Source of the DNA: Ferruginibacter sp.
Lineage (GTDB): Bacteria; Bacteroidota; Bacteroidia; Chitinophagales; Chitinophagaceae
Assembly (NCBI GenBank): GCA_025350645.1
Contig: JANXXM010000131.1
Span: 1-45,551, forward strand
Length of the DNA stretch: 45,551 bases
Direction of reading: 5' to 3'
A program made the position numbers and the translations under genes. The notes beneath the pieces are model-generated. The model did not search any database. It had not been told where the DNA came from and saw nothing but the letters and a program-made list of their open reading frames with translations. This document shows positions 14,635-22,726 of the stretch, in pieces (the first letter of the stretch is position 1; each line of letters opens with the position of its first letter).

Positions 14635-16344
14635 TTACATCTGCCCTTTCACAAATTCCATTAATATTTTTATTTTCTGCGGGCTAAAATCAAATTCCAG
14701 GCCCGCTGCTTGGTATAACTCCGGTAGTGTTTTTGTACCGCCGAGGCTTAGTGCATTACAGTAATTATCTAGTGCCTGCTGCGGGTTATTTTTATACTGC
14801 ATCCACATACCAATTGCCCCTAATTGTGCAATACCATATTCAATATAATAAAAGGGCACTTCAAATAAATGAAGCTGCCGCTGCCATGCATTATTACGAT
14901 AGTTTTCCAAACCACTATAATCTATCACATCATCTGTAAATTCTGCAACTGTGGCCAGCCATACAGCCGTGCGCTCCTCATGCGTATGTGCAGGGTGCTC
15001 ATACACCCAGTGTTGAAATTTATCTATAATAGCTATCCAGGGAAAAATAGTAATTACTCTTTCTAACTGGTGTTCTTTTGCACGGGCAAGATCATCTGTA
15101 TTTTCAAAAAAAGTTTCCCAGTAATCCATACTAAAAAGCTCCATAGCCATGCTGGCAACTTCTGCAATTTCCATTGGGTATTCTTTAAACCCGGTAAGTG
15201 CAAGCGGGTGTGCAAGAAAAGAATGTACCGCATGCCCGCCTTCATGTACCATAGTAGTTACATCATGCATTTGCCCGGCGGCATTCATAAAAATAAATGG
15301 TGCACCACTTTCTGCCAGCGGGCAGTTATACCCTCCCGGCGATTTGCCTTTACGGCTATCCAAATCCAGGTGCTGCATGGCTTTCATCCGCTGCAGGCAC
15401 TCGCCAAAAAAAGGACGCAGCTTTGTAAAACACTCAATAGATTTTTCTATAAGTTCGTTGCTTGTGGCAAACGGAGCCAGTGGTTTTGTGCCAGCCGGCT
15501 CGGCATCAATATCCCATGGGCGAAGTGTATCCAACCCAAGTTTTTGCTTTTTCTTTTTATAAATTTCATTTACCAGTGGCAGAACATGTTGCTTTACTGC
15601 ATCATGAAATTTATAGCAATCTTCTTTGGTATAATCAAACCTACCCAGTTCTTTAAAACGATAATCCCTGTAGTTATTAAAGCCGGCATTAGTAGCTTCT
15701 TTGTTGCGAAGCCCGATTAGTGTATCGTATAGTTCGTTTAATTTTTCTTTATCTTCCAGCCTGCGGTCCTGTATTTTTTTATATGCTTCTTCCCTTAAAT
15801 TTCTATCATCATTTTCTAAAAACTTAGCGGCTTGCTGCAGGGTAAATTCTTCGCCGTTTATAGTTACCATCATAGCGCCCGTTATTTGCCCAAACTGCTG
15901 CTGCAGCACGCTTATCTCTGCTTGTATGGGTATATTTTCTGCTCTAAAAAGTTCAATATTTTTTTTGGTGTTACGTAGGTAAGTGTGGTAAACCGCTTCA
16001 TCTAGCTCAGGTAAAAATGGCGAATGTATCAGTTTTTTATTGAGCGCATCACTGTAGGGTTGTATATGGGGTTGAATGTCCAGGCAAAAATAATTATAAG
16101 CATCTTCCAAAGATTTATTTTCATTATCACAGGTCATTTTTATTTGCCGCCAGCATGCATCTTCATTTACAAAAGCTTCCAGCTCGCTCATATCCTGCAG
16201 CCATTTTTCCAGCGAAATTTTATCCGTAATTTCCCTGTTCAGCAGCGTTTTAAAATATGGTTCCAGTGCCGGCCAGTCTGTAACAATAAGTGTGTTCGGA
16301 AGAAAATGACGGGTAAGTTTTTTAATATCCGCTGTGTAACTCAT
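14635..16344 (-). CDS. M3-family oligoendopeptidase (PepF-like)
   Basis: A 569-residue cytoplasmic zinc peptidase that cleaves short peptides. The active-site motif HEGGH is at 367-371 and the probable third zinc ligand is E395 in MEIAEVAS, the spacing expected for M3 enzymes. The long alpha-helical N-terminal half, including FENDDRNLREEAYKK-type helices, is typical of the oligoendopeptidase F group. The start MSYTADIKK at 16344 is preferred over the upstream in-frame ATG at 16395, because a -7 box (16369-16376) lies between them and the extra residues (MDFMSLIFLRFFYKKK) are atypical. No signal peptide. The gene converges with the Fur-type gene. Confidence 0.93.
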   Translation of the reverse strand: MSYTADIKKLTRHFLPNTLIVTDWPALEPYFKTLLNREITDKISLEKWLQDMSELEAFVNEDACWRQIKMTCDNENKSLEDAYNYFCLDIQPHIQPYSDALNKKLIHSPFLPELDEAVYHTYLRNTKKNIELFRAENIPIQAEISVLQQQFGQITGAMMVTINGEEFTLQQAAKFLENDDRNLREEAYKKIQDRRLEDKEKLNELYDTLIGLRNKEATNAGFNNYRDYRFKELGRFDYTKEDCYKFHDAVKQHVLPLVNEIYKKKKQKLGLDTLRPWDIDAEPAGTKPLAPFATSNELIEKSIECFTKLRPFFGECLQRMKAMQHLDLDSRKGKSPGGYNCPLAESGAPFIFMNAAGQMHDVTTMVHEGGHAVHSFLAHPLALTGFKEYPMEIAEVASMAMELFSMDYWETFFENTDDLARAKEHQLERVITIFPWIAIIDKFQHWVYEHPAHTHEERTAVWLATVAEFTDDVIDYSGLENYRNNAWQRQLHLFEVPFYYIEYGIAQLGAIGMWMQYKNNPQQALDNYCNALSLGGTKTLPELYQAAGLEFDFSPQKIKILMEFVKGQM

Positions 16345-16368
16345 GTATTTTTTTTTATAGAAAAAGCG

Positions 16369-16376
16369 CAAAAATA
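16369..16376 (-). promoter_or_regulatory. -7 promoter box for M3 peptidase
   Basis: Minus strand TATTTTTG, 24 bases upstream of the ATG at 16344. It supports the shorter start of the peptidase. Confidence 0.4.
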
Positions 16377-16452
16377 TCAAGCTCATAAAATCCATTGCTT
16401 TGTATTTGCTGCGCCCTTTGTAATTATTTATTATTTTCTTGTTATAGAAAGC

Positions 16453-16977
16453 CTATGCCATTTTTCGTGGACTGTTTATTTTTTTTGCCGGACCATTTTT
16501 TACAGCAGCAGCTTTAGGTGTAGCTGTTTTTGCTGTAGCTGTTTTCTTTTCTGCCAGCGGTTTTTCTTCGGTGGCTTCTGCTTCACTTTGTTCGGATAAC
16601 TTTATTTCTACTTCAGCTTTTTCTAATATCTCAAACCATTTCACCATTTTTTTCATATCGCTGGCGTATACTCTGTCAAAATCCATATCCGGATATACTT
16701 TTTCAAAATAGGCCTGAATGGCTTTTGCATCGGCCTTTGCTTCGGGCAAGACAACATCACTTTTTTGCATAGCAATAAAAACATCTGCTAGGTTCACATT
16801 ACTTTTTGCAGTGTAAACCTCTATACTTTCCAGGTGCGAAAAACTATGAATACGGTTGCTCACAAATTTTGAGGATTTGTCTTCCAGCGAACGTACAATG
16901 CCGCCATCAGCCTTAGAAGATAGCAACTCGTAAAGGCCTCCGAGCCCTGTTACTGATACAATTTTATTATAACTCAT
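16453..16977 (-). CDS. DUF5606 family protein
   Basis: A 174-residue cytoplasmic protein. The first 120 residues, with MSYNKIVSVTGLGGLYELL, RSLEDKSSKFVSNRIHSFSHLESIEVYT and YPDMDFDRVYASDMKKMVKW, match DUF5606, a Bacteroidota family of unknown function. The C-terminal 50 residues are a low-complexity Ala/Lys/Glu/Thr tail ending basic (AKKINSPRKMA), which could touch nucleic acid. It lies 108 bases upstream of the M3 peptidase on the same strand and is divergent from the beta-barrel gene. Function unknown; family call confident. Confidence 0.85.
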   Translation of the reverse strand: MSYNKIVSVTGLGGLYELLSSKADGGIVRSLEDKSSKFVSNRIHSFSHLESIEVYTAKSNVNLADVFIAMQKSDVVLPEAKADAKAIQAYFEKVYPDMDFDRVYASDMKKMVKWFEILEKAEVEIKLSEQSEAEATEEKPLAEKKTATAKTATPKAAAVKNGPAKKINSPRKMA

Positions 16978-17046
16978 AAAAAACGAAAATTTTAAGGTTG
17001 CAATTTAGCCTTTTACACCCAAAAAAATACTGGTATAAATTCTGTT

Positions 17047-17070
17047 AACCTTATTTAACTAAAAAACGTT
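17047..17070 (+). promoter_or_regulatory. Possible ECF-type promoter for the beta-barrel/sigma operon
   Basis: AAC (17047-17049) and CGTT (17067-17070) are 17 bases apart, resembling the AAC / CGT core pattern of many ECF sigma promoters. No TAnnTTTG box is present in this region and an ECF sigma factor is encoded downstream, so autoregulation is possible. The motif is short and could occur by chance. Confidence 0.2.
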
Positions 17071-17133
17071 TTACAAGCCCCCCGAATGTTTCCTGTGCTA
17101 ACATCGTCTAACCCATTACAATTAGAGAATTTT

Positions 17134-19983
17134 ATGAAAAAAATATACACACTGGCTACACTTTTTTTATTTACAACACTGGCAGCAACAGCACAGATAA
17201 AGGGTAAATTACAAGATAAAACAGATGATAAACCCATAAATGCAGCCACGGTTACTTTATTAAAACAGGCAGACTCAATAGAAGTGGGGAAAACCATCAG
17301 CACCAGTGCAGGCATATTTGAATTTACCGGGGTTGCTGCCGGAAAATATATTGTACAGGTGGAGGCTTTAAATTATCAGCAAAATATTTATTTGGTAACC
17401 GCCACAGATACAGGAGTGGTAAATATAATAATGACACTTACCCGGCAAGGCAAAGACCTGGGCACAGTTACAGTAATAGCCCGCACGCCACCTGTTATAC
17501 AAAAAGGCGATACTTCGCAGTTTAGTGCCAGCCAGTACAAAGTAAACCCCGATGCTACTACCGAAGACCTTATTAAAAAAATGCCGGGTATTACCGTTGC
17601 AAAAGATGGAACCGTAACGGCACAAGGCGAGCAGGTAAAGAAAGTAACAATAGATGGTAAAGATTTTTTTGGTGATGATGCATCTGCTGCATTAAAAAAT
17701 TTACCTAGCGAAGTAGTAGATAAAATACAGGTTTTTGACAGGCTAAGTGATCAGGCTAAATTGACCGGTTTTGATGATGGCAACTCTGTAAAATCTATAA
17801 ACGTGGTTACAAAATCCGGTATAAAAAACGGGCAGTTTGGGCGGGTGTATGCGGGCTATGGTACAAATGACAGATATAGCGCAGGAGGCAATGTAAGTTT
17901 TTTTAAAGGCGACAAAAGGTTATCCTTAGTAGGAAATTTCAACAATATCAATCAACAAAATTTTGCTTCTCAGGATTTGCTGGGTGTTAGCAGCAGCAGT
18001 AGTGCAAGAGGCGGTGGCGGACAGGGTGGATTTGTCAGAGGTGGTGGAGGCGGAGATCAGTTTAGTGTGGGGCAGGCCAGCGGTATAAGCAAAACAAATT
18101 CTTTTGGGGTAAACTTTGGCAATAAATATGGCCCAAAGCTGGAAGTAACCGGCAGTTATTTTTATAACAACAGTACAAATACAAACAGCTCCCTTGTAAA
18201 TACAGAAACATTTGGCAAAAACACAAAGAATATTCTAGCTGCACAAACAGCTAACAGCAATACAGAAAATACCAATCACAGAATAAATTTGCGGGTGGAA
18301 TATAAAATAGATTCCAATAATTCTCTCTTTATTATTCCCAACATCAGCTTTCAAAAAAATAACAGTAATACCAGCGGAACTTTAAAATCCTATTACGGCA
18401 GCAGTGATTCTTTAAATACTTCGCTTAGCAATATTAATGCAGCGAAAAATGGATATAATATCCGAAACAATATTTTATTTCGCCATAGTTTTGCAAAAAA
18501 AGGAAGAAGTATTTCTTTAGGATTTAATACAGCCTTCATAAAAAACAATGGAGAAACTTACACCGATGCCAGCTATCGTTTTTTTAATAGCGGCAGCATT
18601 ACAGATTCTTTACAAAACCAGTTTGCAGATAATATCAGCAATGGAAAAACATACGGTGGTACTATTGCGTATACCGAGCCTGCTGGCAAAAAAGGGCAGA
18701 TACAAGTAGACTACAATCCATCTATACAAAAAAATAATGCAGACCAGCAAACTTTTAAAAACGATGGGCAGAAATACAGTATTTTTTTACCGCAGCTTTC
18801 CAATAATTTTGAGAATACCATTACCACCAATAATGCCGGCATCACTTACAGGTATTCGCAAAATAAAGATGCCCTGTTTTCTATAGGAGTAAGTTACCAG
18901 CATTCACAACTGGAAAGTGACAGGATTTTACCTACTATAACCAGCGTAAATAAATCTTTTACCAATGTGTTGCCCAACCTTATCTGGCGCAAAAAAATAT
19001 CTGCCAACAGCAATATCAGAATCTTTTACAGGTCATCTGTAAACTTCCCCTCCATAAGCCAGTTGCAGGATGTGGTAAACCTAAGTAACCCTCTTCGCAT
19101 AAGCACCGGCAACCCAGATCTTAAACAATCTTTTACCAACTTTGTAGCGGGCAGGTATTCATATACAAATTCCAAAACAAGTAAAAGTTTCTTTGCAAAT
19201 ATATTTGCACAAACCGCCAGTGATTATATAAGCAGTGGCATTTTTGTTCCACAGGCAGACTCTGCCATTCAGCAAGGAATTATTGTAAAAAAAGGATCAC
19301 AGCTTAGCAAGCCCGTAAACTTAAATGGCTACAGCAACATACGTACATTTTTAACGTATAGCATGCCTTTAAAATTTATAAAAACCACCCTTAATGTAAA
19401 TGCCGGGTTCGGCTATAGTAAGCTGCCGGGGCAGGTAAACAATGGGCTCACCAATACAGATAATTTTACTTACAATGGCGGTGTGGTACTGGCAAGCAAC
19501 ATAAGCGAATATGTAGATTTTAATATTTCGTATGCCGCAAATTTTAATGATGCAAAAACAACGGGTGCTAATGTATCTGTAAATAATTATGTGAACCAGA
19601 CCACGGGGGTACAATTAAACTTGCTTAGTAAAAAAGGCTGGTTTGTACAAAATGATGTGAGTTATCAAAATTATACCGGGCTTAGTGCCGGGCTTAACCA
19701 GAGCTATACTTTATGGAACGCTGCCATTGGTAAAAAGTTTTTGGCAAACAGGGCGGGCGAGCTAAAAATTTCTGTTTTTGATTTGCTTAAACAAAACCAG
19801 AGTATTTCCCGTACCGTTACAGGAAATTATATAGAAGATGCACAAACGCAGGTATTGCAGCAATATTTTATGGCCACATTTACCTACAACTTAAAAAACT
19901 TTGGCAAGGCAAAAAAATCTTTTACTAATAACAGGGATGAAGACAGGCCGATGATGAGAACACCAGGCGGACCAGCTTTTTAA
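17134..19983 (+). CDS. Outer-membrane beta-barrel protein with carboxypeptidase-like regulatory domain (TonB receptor-like)
   Basis: A 949-residue outer-membrane protein. A signal peptide (ending AATAQ) precedes a CarboxypepD-regulatory-like beta-sandwich (about 22-105, IKGKLQDKTDDKPINAATVTL), then a plug-like domain with DATTEDLIKKMPGI and KKVTIDGKDFFGDD (about 145-190), and a large beta-barrel of the OMP_b-brl_3 type rich in Asn and aromatic strands. A glycine-rich loop lies near residues 289-312. Unlike canonical SusC it is short and no SusD partner follows, so the cargo is unknown. The start MKKIYTLATL at 17134 gives a proper signal peptide; the frame is open from 17086. It is 33 bases upstream of an ECF sigma gene and probably in its operon. 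Confidence 0.88.
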   Translation: MKKIYTLATLFLFTTLAATAQIKGKLQDKTDDKPINAATVTLLKQADSIEVGKTISTSAGIFEFTGVAAGKYIVQVEALNYQQNIYLVTATDTGVVNIIMTLTRQGKDLGTVTVIARTPPVIQKGDTSQFSASQYKVNPDATTEDLIKKMPGITVAKDGTVTAQGEQVKKVTIDGKDFFGDDASAALKNLPSEVVDKIQVFDRLSDQAKLTGFDDGNSVKSINVVTKSGIKNGQFGRVYAGYGTNDRYSAGGNVSFFKGDKRLSLVGNFNNINQQNFASQDLLGVSSSSSARGGGGQGGFVRGGGGGDQFSVGQASGISKTNSFGVNFGNKYGPKLEVTGSYFYNNSTNTNSSLVNTETFGKNTKNILAAQTANSNTENTNHRINLRVEYKIDSNNSLFIIPNISFQKNNSNTSGTLKSYYGSSDSLNTSLSNINAAKNGYNIRNNILFRHSFAKKGRSISLGFNTAFIKNNGETYTDASYRFFNSGSITDSLQNQFADNISNGKTYGGTIAYTEPAGKKGQIQVDYNPSIQKNNADQQTFKNDGQKYSIFLPQLSNNFENTITTNNAGITYRYSQNKDALFSIGVSYQHSQLESDRILPTITSVNKSFTNVLPNLIWRKKISANSNIRIFYRSSVNFPSISQLQDVVNLSNPLRISTGNPDLKQSFTNFVAGRYSYTNSKTSKSFFANIFAQTASDYISSGIFVPQADSAIQQGIIVKKGSQLSKPVNLNGYSNIRTFLTYSMPLKFIKTTLNVNAGFGYSKLPGQVNNGLTNTDNFTYNGGVVLASNISEYVDFNISYAANFNDAKTTGANVSVNNYVNQTTGVQLNLLSKKGWFVQNDVSYQNYTGLSAGLNQSYTLWNAAIGKKFLANRAGELKISVFDLLKQNQSISRTVTGNYIEDAQTQVLQQYFMATFTYNLKNFGKAKKSFTNNRDEDRPMMRTPGGPAF

Positions 19984-20016
19984 GTATCTTTAATTTGTAA
20001 AATTTGCAGCACCCTT

Positions 20017-20583
20017 TTGAGTTTACAAACAGATACGATACCAGCAAGCGCACAACAAAACAACTTTGCAAATATTGTGAACAGCAGGCAGCAAATGGTT
20101 TATAATACTGCACTAAGTATTGTACAAAATGAAGCAGATGCAGAAGATATAACACAAGAGGTTTTTATAAAAGTGTATGAAAAATTAGCGGAGTTTAGGG
20201 GAGATGCAGCATTGGATACCTGGCTATATCGTATAGCCGTTACCACTGCCTTTGATTTTTTAAAACAACAAAAAGCACAAAAAAGGGGAGGATTTTTAAA
20301 AAGGGTTTTTGGTATGGCAACAGAAAATGATGTACCCCATTTTGACCACCCCGGTGTAGCGCTGGATAAAAAAGAAGATGCCCGTGTATTGTTTATGGCC
20401 ATAAGTAAATTACCCGATAACCAGCGGGCCGCTTTTGTATTAAACAGGATAGAGGGTTTACCCAATAAAGAAATAGCGACAATACTCGATATAACACTTG
20501 CCGCAGCAGAGTCTTTGCAGATACGGGCAAAAAATAACCTGAGAACGGTTTTAAAAACTTATTATGAAAAACATTTTAAATAA
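20017..20583 (+). CDS. ECF-type RNA polymerase sigma factor
   Basis: A 188-residue extracytoplasmic-function sigma factor. Region 2 runs about 20-85 (QQMVYNTALSIVQNEADAED, ITQEVFIKVYEKL, TWLYRIAVTTAFDFLK) and region 4 about 125-185 (LPDNQRAAFVLNRIEGLPNKEIATIL plus LQIRAKNNLRTVL). The only start that keeps region 2 whole is a TTG at 20017; the first ATG would cut into region 2.1. The stop overlaps the next gene's start by 20 bases, a strong sign of translational coupling to the probable anti-sigma protein. The neighbouring CpxP/CnrX-like gene suggests control by an envelope or metal signal. Confidence 0.92.
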   Translation: MSLQTDTIPASAQQNNFANIVNSRQQMVYNTALSIVQNEADAEDITQEVFIKVYEKLAEFRGDAALDTWLYRIAVTTAFDFLKQQKAQKRGGFLKRVFGMATENDVPHFDHPGVALDKKEDARVLFMAISKLPDNQRAAFVLNRIEGLPNKEIATILDITLAAAESLQIRAKNNLRTVLKTYYEKHFK

Positions 20584-20944
20584 TCATTCATCAACTAGTA
20601 AAAAGATGAGTAATATTAATAAAAAAACAGCCGATGCACTAAACAGCATAGCAGGCATTGTGCCTGCTATGCCCGCTCCGTTTTTACTTACAAGATTACA
20701 TGCAGCAATGCACCGTATTTCAGAAAACGATGCTACGGTATGGAGCAAAATTGCATTATTTTTAAAGCGTCCGGCGGTAGCTTTTACCATATTGCTTGTA
20801 TTAATTTGTGTAAATATTTTTGTATTAAACAGCAATGGATTTTTGAGCAGTAAAAAAAATGTAGTATCGAAGGTAAACAGCAACGGATATGATATAGCCA
20901 TAAATGTTACCAGCATTTACGATACAGAAAACCAGGAACCATGA
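20564..20944 (+). CDS. Probable anti-sigma factor, single-pass membrane protein
   Basis: A 126-residue protein with a cytoplasmic N-terminal part of about 80 residues (two or more short helices), one membrane helix (about 83-99, VAFTILLVLICVNIFVL) and a short periplasmic tail of about 25 residues. No sequence family is recognised and there is no zinc-binding anti-sigma motif. The role is inferred from position and topology: it overlaps the sigma gene by 20 bases and the next gene by 4 (ATGA), as in CnrYXH- or RseA-type modules where a small membrane protein holds the sigma factor inactive. Confidence 0.6.
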   Translation: MKNILNNHSSTSKKMSNINKKTADALNSIAGIVPAMPAPFLLTRLHAAMHRISENDATVWSKIALFLKRPAVAFTILLVLICVNIFVLNSNGFLSSKKNVVSKVNSNGYDIAINVTSIYDTENQEP

Positions 20945-21432
20945 TAAGAGAGCAAACATCGTCTAATAAAGTACTCATCATTATTATTGCCATATTGCTG
21001 GTAGCCAATATTGCTACACTTTCTCTTTTTTTGCTCAATAAAAAAAAGGGTGATGGAAGAGATATGAATGACCGGCAAAATGCTATGCGTTCTTACCTGG
21101 AGCATGATCTTAAATTTTCTGATACACAATTAAATGCCTTTGACAGTATTAGAGAAAAGCACAAAACCGAAATGAAAATTACTTTTGACAGTATGAGAAC
21201 AAATAAACTGCTACGCCTTAAAACCCTTGCCAGGGAAAATTTTACAGATAGTTCTCTTAACATAGCTGCAGATGTAGCTGCCTTGCAGCAAAAAAAAATA
21301 GAAATGCAAATGCTGGGGCATTTAAAAGAAATAAGAACGCTATGCAGCCCTTTACAAATAGCGGGTTTTGATACCGGTTTTTATAAATTAATGACCAGGC
21401 CGCAGGGAGATGTAAAAAAGAAAGAAAAATAG
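20941..21432 (+). CDS. CpxP/Spy/CnrX-like periplasmic sensor protein
   Basis: A 163-residue membrane-anchored periplasmic protein. An N-terminal membrane helix (about 10-33) is followed by a four-helix hairpin-type domain with YLEHDLKFSDTQLNAFDSIREKHKTEM, the opening of the heavy-metal-sensor/CpxP-like fold, and later Lys/Glu-rich helices. Relatives sense metal ions or misfolded envelope protein. Specific ligands are not evident: metal-binding residues used by CnrX (clustered His/Glu/Met) are only partly suggested by EMQMLGH. Start codon overlaps the previous stop by 4 bases. It probably relays the signal to the adjacent anti-sigma protein. Confidence 0.75.
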   Translation: MIREQTSSNKVLIIIIAILLVANIATLSLFLLNKKKGDGRDMNDRQNAMRSYLEHDLKFSDTQLNAFDSIREKHKTEMKITFDSMRTNKLLRLKTLARENFTDSSLNIAADVAALQQKKIEMQMLGHLKEIRTLCSPLQIAGFDTGFYKLMTRPQGDVKKKEK

Positions 21433-21461
21433 CCTAATTTAGAATTATAAAATTTAAAATA

Positions 21462-21779
21462 ATGACCATGAATAAAAAATTACTATTGTGTTGTATAGCA
21501 ATAATGGCCTGTGCAGGAAGTTTAATGGCGCAGGTAACTGCTACCCCTGCTCAAAAAACAAAAGCTGCTGTTACAAAATTATCTACCGAGCTGGATATTA
21601 CAGAAGCACAGCGGGTAAAGGCAATGAGGGTATTTGATTTGTATTATACAAAAAAACCAACTACCACTCCGAATGGTATGGCTGCATTAAATACCATGCT
21701 GGATAATAAACTAAAAAATATTTTGACAGCAGACCAGTTAGAAGCTTTTAAACAAAAAGTATTACCTACACTAGATTAA
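21462..21779 (+). CDS. Small exported protein, last gene of the sigma-factor operon
   Basis: A protein of 103-105 residues with a signal peptide (MNKKLLLCCIAIMACAGSLMAQ); two in-frame ATGs (21462 and 21468) are possible starts. The mature part, about 80 residues, is helical and contains LSTELDITEAQRVKAMRVFDLYY and ILTADQLEAFKQKVLPTLD, a pattern of paired helices with the LTxxQ motif reminiscent of CpxP/Spy proteins. It may therefore be a second, soluble member of that fold. It follows the CpxP-like gene by 29 bases and is closed by a strong terminator. Confidence 0.7.
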   Translation: MTMNKKLLLCCIAIMACAGSLMAQVTATPAQKTKAAVTKLSTELDITEAQRVKAMRVFDLYYTKKPTTTPNGMAALNTMLDNKLKNILTADQLEAFKQKVLPTLD

Positions 21780-21780
21780 T

Positions 21781-21818
21781 AAAAAAGCGTTCAATCATTA
21801 CAGATTGAACGCTTTTTT
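21781..21818. terminator. Bidirectional intrinsic terminator
   Basis: A 15-bp perfect stem (21781-21795 with 21804-21818), 8-base loop, A-run on the left and T-run on the right. It ends the sigma-factor operon and can serve the converging gene at 21963 from the other side. Confidence 0.9.
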
Positions 21819-21962
21819 GTCATTAATTTTAGTTAGATAACCTATCCCCCTTTATTAATTGTGCTTGTAAAAGAGTAAAATCTAGATTAAAAAGTACCGG
21901 GTAATAATAATATTTTTTACAGGAGCCAATTAAAGCATCATTAATTGAAACAGCGTTTTTAT

Positions 21963-22586
21963 TTATGGCGATTTTTTAGCTTTCAAAATATCCAGTATTT
22001 CCTGTTGTTTCAGTAGTTCTTTTTGCTGGTCGGCCTGGTCTTTTGTATTTGTTTTTAAATCATCCTGCAGGTTGCGTATTTTTTTTTCCAGGCTGGTTTG
22101 CTCATCCTGTAGTTTTTTCAGTTTTTTTTGTTCTTTGGTAAGGGCTTTATACTGTTCGTTTACCATATTATCATTGTTTAACCCGTCAATGGCTGGAGCC
22201 ATTTCGTTTAAAAATGTTTTTCCTTTTGTGCTGTTTTCCGCAGTGGTACTTGCATCGTTTACATTCATTATCATCGTTACCACTGTTATATCTTTTTCTT
22301 TTTTGCTTTTTCTATCTACTTTAAAGGTGTAATCCATGGGGGCGGTACTTATACTGCTTATAATGGCATTTGTTACCGTTAAAAAACCTTTACTGCTTTT
22401 TACTTTAAAACCCATGTGTTCCAGTTTTTCTTTCAATGTTTTTTCCACCGTTTCCTCAGGGTATTTATATTCTCCTATTATCGCAGGTTGTGTCTTTTTG
22501 TTATAATCTGTTTGTCCATCATATGCCTGGGCAAATAACAAATGGTTTGCAACCACTAGTAAAAAAAATAAGATAATCTTTTTCAT
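21963..22586 (-). CDS. Exported coiled-coil protein of unknown function
   Basis: A 207-residue protein with a clear signal peptide (MKKIILFFLLVVANHLLFAQ). The middle (about 35-140) looks like a small alpha/beta domain (EETVEKTLKEKLEHMGFKVK; DITVVTMIMNV), and the C-terminal third (about 145-205) is a charged coiled coil rich in Lys, Gln and Asp (KEQKKLKKLQDEQTSLEKKI). I do not recognise a named family. It is transcribed alone between two terminator or promoter regions. Localisation is probably periplasmic. Confidence 0.7.
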   Translation of the reverse strand: MKKIILFFLLVVANHLLFAQAYDGQTDYNKKTQPAIIGEYKYPEETVEKTLKEKLEHMGFKVKSSKGFLTVTNAIISSISTAPMDYTFKVDRKSKKEKDITVVTMIMNVNDASTTAENSTKGKTFLNEMAPAIDGLNNDNMVNEQYKALTKEQKKLKKLQDEQTSLEKKIRNLQDDLKTNTKDQADQQKELLKQQEILDILKAKKSP

Positions 22587-22692
22587 AAAATTGGTTTGTT
22601 TAAGTTTTGGGAATTGTTTAAAAAAATTTCAAAATATAAAATTTATAACAGTTTTGGTTTAATAATAATGATATCGGTAAATATTATCGGGT

Positions 22693-22700
22693 TAATTTTG
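22693..22700 (+). promoter_or_regulatory. -7 promoter box for Ig-like lipoprotein gene
   Basis: TAATTTTG matches TAnnTTTG. It ends 2 bases before a first in-frame ATG (22703) and 26 before a second (22727); the second is therefore the more likely start. Confidence 0.4.
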
Positions 22701-22726
22701 AAATGAAAATATATTTTGTAAAAGTA

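Noticed and set aside
15070..15720. 216-codon open frame on the plus strand.
   Set aside because: It is antisense to the M3 peptidase, rich in Cys, Phe and His from reversed codons, and has no recognisable motif.
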